Part shown: in pieces, positions 55,525 to 59,373 of the stretch | How the letters are laid out: every line of letters starts with the position of its first letter | Numbering within the stretch: the stretch's first letter is position 1 | NCBI RefSeq assembly: GCF_012931685.1 | Contig: NZ_JABANC010000009.1 | Span: forward strand, 1-59,373 | Origin: Hanstruepera ponticola | Lineage (GTDB): Bacteria > Bacteroidota > Bacteroidia > Flavobacteriales > Flavobacteriaceae | Length of the DNA: 59,373 bases | Direction of reading: 5' to 3' | The notes under the pieces: model-generated | Seen by the model: only the letters and a program-made list of their open reading frames with translations | Database searches by the model: none | What the model was told of the DNA's origin: nothing | Translations under genes and position numbers: made by a program

Positions 55525-55563
55525 TGATGATGCATGATGAACTTGACAACTAAACTTAACCTT

Positions 55564-56529
55564 ATGAAAAATTTACTAAAATATATACTAGTCTTAATCA
55601 TTGGACAGAGTTTTGCCCAAGAGTTAAATCTACCCGTTTGGACCCAGTATTTAGCTGATAATGATTTTGTGATTTCACCAACATATGCTGGTATTGGCGA
55701 CAATATGAGAATTAGAGTCAACGGGTTGACACAATGGGTAGGCATTAAGGATGCTCCTGACAATCAATCACTGTATGCTGATATTAGAGTTGCCAACAGA
55801 TCTGGTGCTGGTATATCGCTTTACAATGATAAAAATGGAAACACACACCAGAAAGGGTTGAAAGTGTCATTTTCACATCACTTAACCCTTGATTATACGA
55901 CAAGACAGTTTTTATCATTGGGTGTATCTTATAACCTCAATAGTTTTCGAGTAGATGTAAATAATTTTCAACCTACCTACGATATTCCCATCGTAGATCC
56001 AAATATTGACGGTGATCGATCAAATTCTAATAATAACTTTGATGTAGGCGCATTATACAGATATGGTGGATTTTATTTTAGTTTAAATATCAATAATTTA
56101 TTGAGTAAGGAAATTGAAGACTTTAGAGGTATTGAACCCGAGTTATTACGTAACTACCAAATATATTCTGGATATGTCATAAAAAGCAAGCACAATAAAC
56201 GTGTAGAGTTTGAACCATCTGTTTTCTTTCAAATGTTTGAAAGTGATAACCGTTCTAGTACCGATATTAATTTTAAATATAGAAAGTATAATAGAAAGGA
56301 AGATTACTATTGGATTGGTGCTTCTTACCGTTTTCTTAATGATCAACCATTCAAACCCCTTAATCTAGGACCTATGGCTGGTATCATGAAATCAAAGTTT
56401 TATTTTGCTTATTCTTATCAAATAACCATGAATGATTTAGCAGGTTATAACTCTGGTACCCATATGATTACTATTGGTTTTGACTTCCTACAAGGATTGA
56501 GTGATTGTATATGTACAGATACGAATTAA
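55564..56529 (+). CDS. PorP/SprF family T9SS outer-membrane protein
   Basis: A 321-residue barrel protein from the ATG at 55564, where a good signal peptide begins (MKNLLKYILVLIIGQSFAQ). The frame extends 10 codons upstream to 55534, but that adds a polar tail before the signal. Family features: LPVWTQYLADNDFVISPTYAGI, LTQWVGIKDAPDNQSLYADI, GAGISLYNDKNG, SFSHHLTLD, then NNNFDVGALYRYGGFYFSLN, ending HMITIGFDFLQG. SprF proteins are needed for secretion of SprB and other type B substrates in Flavobacterium johnsoniae. Directly downstream of the giant adhesin, so it is its likely dedicated partner. Confidence 0.92.
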   Translation: MKNLLKYILVLIIGQSFAQELNLPVWTQYLADNDFVISPTYAGIGDNMRIRVNGLTQWVGIKDAPDNQSLYADIRVANRSGAGISLYNDKNGNTHQKGLKVSFSHHLTLDYTTRQFLSLGVSYNLNSFRVDVNNFQPTYDIPIVDPNIDGDRSNSNNNFDVGALYRYGGFYFSLNINNLLSKEIEDFRGIEPELLRNYQIYSGYVIKSKHNKRVEFEPSVFFQMFESDNRSSTDINFKYRKYNRKEDYYWIGASYRFLNDQPFKPLNLGPMAGIMKSKFYFAYSYQITMNDLAGYNSGTHMITIGFDFLQGLSDCICTDTN

Positions 56530-56548
56530 TAATTCAGGAAATAGTTGC

Positions 56549-57034
56549 CTATTTTAATTCTTTAGGAAAAAGTGTCAAGATTGTTTTTCCTTTTTTGAGT
56601 TGACCCCAATCTGTTATATCAAAATTGATGACTACAACGCCACTTGTTGGTACATTATCAATGTACTTACTACCATAACTATTCACAAAATTAGTTAACG
56701 CATAATTATGACCAAAAATCATTAATGAGTCAATATTATTATTACAATTCTTTATAACATTTACTAAACTCTCACCTGAAAAATCGTAGAGTGCGTGTTT
56801 CAAACTAAAATCAATTTCAGAAATTTTTAATACATCTTTAAATATTTCCGCTGTGGTCATAGCACGTACAGCATCACTAGATAGTACAGCGTCAATTTGA
56901 AAATTGTAAGTATCAAAAGTCTCCGCTACCAATCTAGCATCATTAAAACCTCTTTCCTTTAATGGTCTGTTGATATCACTTAAATCGTGTTTCCAAGAGG
57001 ATTTTGCATGCCTAACTAGAATTAATTTTTTCAT
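56549..57034 (-). CDS. sixA: SixA-like phosphohistidine phosphatase
   Basis: A 161-residue histidine-phosphatase-superfamily protein from the ATG at 57034. The frame continues to 57088, but the added 18 residues lack a family match. The catalytic RHG-type motif is LVRHAKSSW (in SixA the third residue is Ala). The partner segments are LKERGFNDARLVAETF, VLSSDAVRAMTTAEIFK and SLMIFGHNYALTNFV (second catalytic His). SixA dephosphorylates histidine-phosphorylated proteins of signalling or PTS pathways. It converges with the adhesin operon and is otherwise isolated. Confidence 0.9.
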   Translation of the reverse strand: MKKLILVRHAKSSWKHDLSDINRPLKERGFNDARLVAETFDTYNFQIDAVLSSDAVRAMTTAEIFKDVLKISEIDFSLKHALYDFSGESLVNVIKNCNNNIDSLMIFGHNYALTNFVNSYGSKYIDNVPTSGVVVINFDITDWGQLKKGKTILTLFPKELK

Positions 57035-57496
57035 ATTCAATCGATTAAATTCAAAAAATATCGATAAAGTGTTTGATATTTCAGACAAATGACATATATT
57101 GGCCCAATAAATTAAAAGTAAAAAAAATATTAACCAAATCTAGAACTAATTTATTAACCAATGGTAACATCCTGTATTATAGACTGCAAAAAAGTCATCC
57201 GTTAAATTATCTCAATAATCCGATGAAAGGTTTTTCTCATACTTTTTATCGAATTTATGAGTTATTTGGCATTTTTATTTGATTTGATAGCAATATCGCT
57301 ATTTATTTGTGTCGTAAGCTATTAATTAATTTATGACCCCAAATCAAAATGAAATATCTTAATCCATTCGCATTATTACATAATGCACTTCCCTCAATAA
57401 CATTTTATTATATCATCTATTTGTATAACAATTAAGCTTGTTAATACTTAATAGATAAAAAACAAATTTTTGCAGTAAATACAAATCTACAATCTT
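57035..57496. other. Intergenic region, no gene seen
   Basis: 462 bp of very AT-rich sequence between divergent sixA and the right-edge adhesin. An AATTTTTG near-match to the -7 box lies about 30 bp before the adhesin ATG. No convincing ORF, RNA or strong hairpin. Confidence 0.5.
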
Positions 57497-59373
57497 ATGA
57501 AGACAATTACTCATAAAATTAATCTGCCTAGCTATGTGATAATATTTATATTATTTGTACATAGTTTCGCAATGGGGCAAACACCAAGTAAAGAAGCCGC
57601 ACTGTCGGTTGATTCAGGTGTTACTAACACGGATTCGCTATCATCAGCACTCAATGTTGATTCATGTTCAGCCAACGATTTTACATTAGGTAACTTTTAT
57701 CTAGCAGACATCAATGGTAATCCGTTAAACAATAACTGTACACCAGGCACACCGCAGACTGCCTATATTTTTGCATTTTTTAATGCAAATACAGGTGCTG
57801 GTCGTTATAGTCTATATATAGATTATGATGTATTCATTAATGGTGTTTTCAGTTATCATGTAAACGATTGTTTATATGAGGGACAAGCTTTACCAGTAGG
57901 ACAAAATGTGCAAGTCCAACAAGTAAATTGGAATTGTGGTGATCAAATACAATTACGAAACTTTTACATGTCATGGCAATCAAATGCTGGAAGAGCATGT
58001 GGTCCGAATCCATCTAAGTGTTACTTTGACGCAAATGGTTTTCAGGTTAACGCACCTTTAATTGCGAACTTCAGTTCTGCAATTGTTTGTAATTCGTACC
58101 AAATACAATTTACTGATGGCACTACGGGAGGTGATGTTGATAATCCATATAATTATGTATGGAATTTTGGTGATGGTAGTCCAAACTCTAATGCTCAAAA
58201 CCCATTACACACATTTCCTGGTCCAGGTGATTATACAGTGACCTTAACAGTTACAGATAATGATGGTATTATAGATGATCAATCTTATGTAGTCACGGTT
58301 TATCCGTTATTAGTTGGATTGACTCTTGATGTTACACATACACCATGTAATGGCGGAACCACTGGAGCAATAACTGCAAACGGTGTTTCAGGCGGTTTTG
58401 GTGCTTATACCTATAGTATCAGTCCTCAACCAGGAGGTTCTGTTCAAAACGGAAATGAATTCACAAACCTACCATCAGGTACTTATACTGTTACGGTAAC
58501 AGATGAAAATAATTGTTCAATAAGTGAAGATGCTACAATTGTAGTTGGTGATGATACGGCTCCAATTATTGACGCACCAGTTGATATCAATGTTGAAGGA
58601 TGTGATGCCAATGATGTTACTAATGGCTCATTGACCTCTTTACCTTACAGTACAACACCATCAGTTATTTCTGAATTGCAATTTTTAGCAGAAGGCGGAA
58701 CTTTTACTGAAGATAATGTTGCTGAAATTACATATCAAGATTCAGCTTCAGGTACTTGTCCAACAATAATTACAAGAGTATTTACTATTTCTGATGATTG
58801 TGGACAATCTGCTTCAGATACACAAACTATTACAATTGATGATACGGTTGCTCCATCTGCACCAAGTGCACCTGCTGACATCGCTTATCAATGTTTGACT
58901 GACGTTCCTGCTCCAGGAGACTTAACAGCCACTGATGCTTGTGCAGGAGATATTACGGTAACTGGTGTAGATTCAACTGATAATTCTGATCCTTGTAATG
59001 TGGTTATTACACGTTCTTGGACGTTTACTGATAGCTGTAATAATGAAACGGTTATTTCGCAAACTATTACGGTTGCTGATACTATTGACCCTGTGGCACC
59101 TAGTGCACCTGCTGACGTTGCATACCAATGTTTAACAGATGTTCCTGCTCCTGGTGATTTAACGGCTACTGATAACTGCGCTGGTGACATTACTGTGACT
59201 GGTTCAGATTCAACTGATAATTCTGATCCTTGTAATGTGGTTATCACACGTACTTGGACGTTTACTGATAGCTGTAATAATGAAACGGTTATTTCGCAAA
59301 CTATTACGGTTGCTGATACTATTGACCCTGTGGCACCTAGTGCACCTGCTGACGTTGCATACCAATGTTTAAC
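57497..59373 (+). CDS. Secreted PKD / SprB-repeat / HYR-like adhesin, N-terminal part (partial, runs off right edge)
   Basis: The frame opens at ATG 57497 and stays open for 625 codons to the edge. The signal peptide covers ~1-31 (IIFILFVHSFAMGQ). An N-terminal beta domain runs to ~185, followed by a PKD domain (YVWNFGDGSPNSNAQNPLHT, GDYTVTLTVTDNDG) near 215-275. One SprB-type repeat (PCNGGTTGAITANGVSGG, GTYTVTVTDENNC) comes next. From ~355 there are HYR-like blocks with TDNCAGDITV and TWTFTDSCNN. The last blocks are 79-residue, near-identical units. The C-terminus is missing; a T9SS type B tail is expected from the architecture but not seen. Confidence 0.87.
   Translation, partial: MKTITHKINLPSYVIIFILFVHSFAMGQTPSKEAALSVDSGVTNTDSLSSALNVDSCSANDFTLGNFYLADINGNPLNNNCTPGTPQTAYIFAFFNANTGAGRYSLYIDYDVFINGVFSYHVNDCLYEGQALPVGQNVQVQQVNWNCGDQIQLRNFYMSWQSNAGRACGPNPSKCYFDANGFQVNAPLIANFSSAIVCNSYQIQFTDGTTGGDVDNPYNYVWNFGDGSPNSNAQNPLHTFPGPGDYTVTLTVTDNDGIIDDQSYVVTVYPLLVGLTLDVTHTPCNGGTTGAITANGVSGGFGAYTYSISPQPGGSVQNGNEFTNLPSGTYTVTVTDENNCSISEDATIVVGDDTAPIIDAPVDINVEGCDANDVTNGSLTSLPYSTTPSVISELQFLAEGGTFTEDNVAEITYQDSASGTCPTIITRVFTISDDCGQSASDTQTITIDDTVAPSAPSAPADIAYQCLTDVPAPGDLTATDACAGDITVTGVDSTDNSDPCNVVITRSWTFTDSCNNETVISQTITVADTIDPVAPSAPADVAYQCLTDVPAPGDLTATDNCAGDITVTGSDSTDNSDPCNVVITRTWTFTDSCNNETVISQTITVADTIDPVAPSAPADVAYQCL
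58871..59373 (+). repeat. 237-bp tandem repeat in the adhesin, two full copies plus the start of a third
   Basis: The anchor CCTGCTGAC recurs at 58871, 59108 and 59345, exactly 237 bp apart. The second half of each unit is almost unchanged between copies, and the third copy is cut by the window edge. Each unit encodes 79 residues of HYR-like repeat. Confidence 0.95.

Noticed and set aside
1-59373. tRNA, rRNA, CRISPR arrays, IS elements, prophage
   Set aside because: I found no tRNA cloverleaf, no rRNA segment, no regularly spaced repeat-spacer array, and no transposase or phage gene on either strand.

Overview
The window is a stretch of AT-rich chromosome from a member of the Bacteroidota, almost certainly family Flavobacteriaceae. 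The evidence is: type IX secretion (T9SS) substrates with type A and type B C-terminal signals, PorP/SprF proteins, SprB-type repeats, the Bacteroidota promoter motif TAnnTTTG in front of many genes, no Shine-Dalgarno pattern, a DnaX without its zinc module, and lipoproteins and porins typical of the group. I cannot name the genus from sequence alone. No rRNA, tRNA or CRISPR was seen. One structural RNA, RNase P RNA, is present on the minus strand.

Layout. 1-871: 5' part of a secreted repeat protein running off the left edge. 1140-5414: histidine ammonia-lyase, a thioredoxin-fold lipoprotein and the NAD(P)H-hydrate repair enzyme. 5506-10377: threonine operon thrA-thrB-thrC, preceded by a promoter and a candidate leader peptide. 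10378-12995: a small accessory region with dispersed palindromes, an acetyltransferase, two unknown genes each bracketed by short inverted repeats around a foldable palindrome, and a 21-bp tandem repeat. 12996-23547: housekeeping and envelope genes (Xaa-Pro aminopeptidase, gcvT, glutaminase, an RmlD-like reductase, pterin dehydratase, Prc-type protease, YebC). 23670-28307: a minus-strand cluster with kdsB, a HAD phosphatase, a KdnB-like dehydrogenase, an acyltransferase and a RecD-like helicase, which points to Kdo/LPS core synthesis. 28429-35780: DUF3822-rsmD, two secreted or lipoprotein genes, rnpB, dnaX and miaE. 35815-40863: a T9SS type A protein whose C-terminus was altered by a 19-bp duplication, an outer-membrane barrel, and ppk1 with ppx. 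41086-43167: two secreted proteins of unknown function behind the two best promoter matches in the window.

43268-56529 is the most distinctive region. Two type B (CHU_C) surface proteins are each followed directly by a PorP/SprF gene. The first PorP/SprF protein is a fusion: the barrel is followed by twelve 16-residue TolA-like helical repeats, more helix, and a C-terminal SPOR-like domain. This suggests an outer-membrane barrel tethered through the periplasm to peptidoglycan. The second pair is a 2734-residue SprB-like adhesin with a standard SprF. SixA follows, and another partial repeat adhesin (PKD, SprB-type and HYR-like repeats of 237 bp) runs off the right edge.

All family calls come from reading motifs by eye. 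No database search or structure prediction was run.
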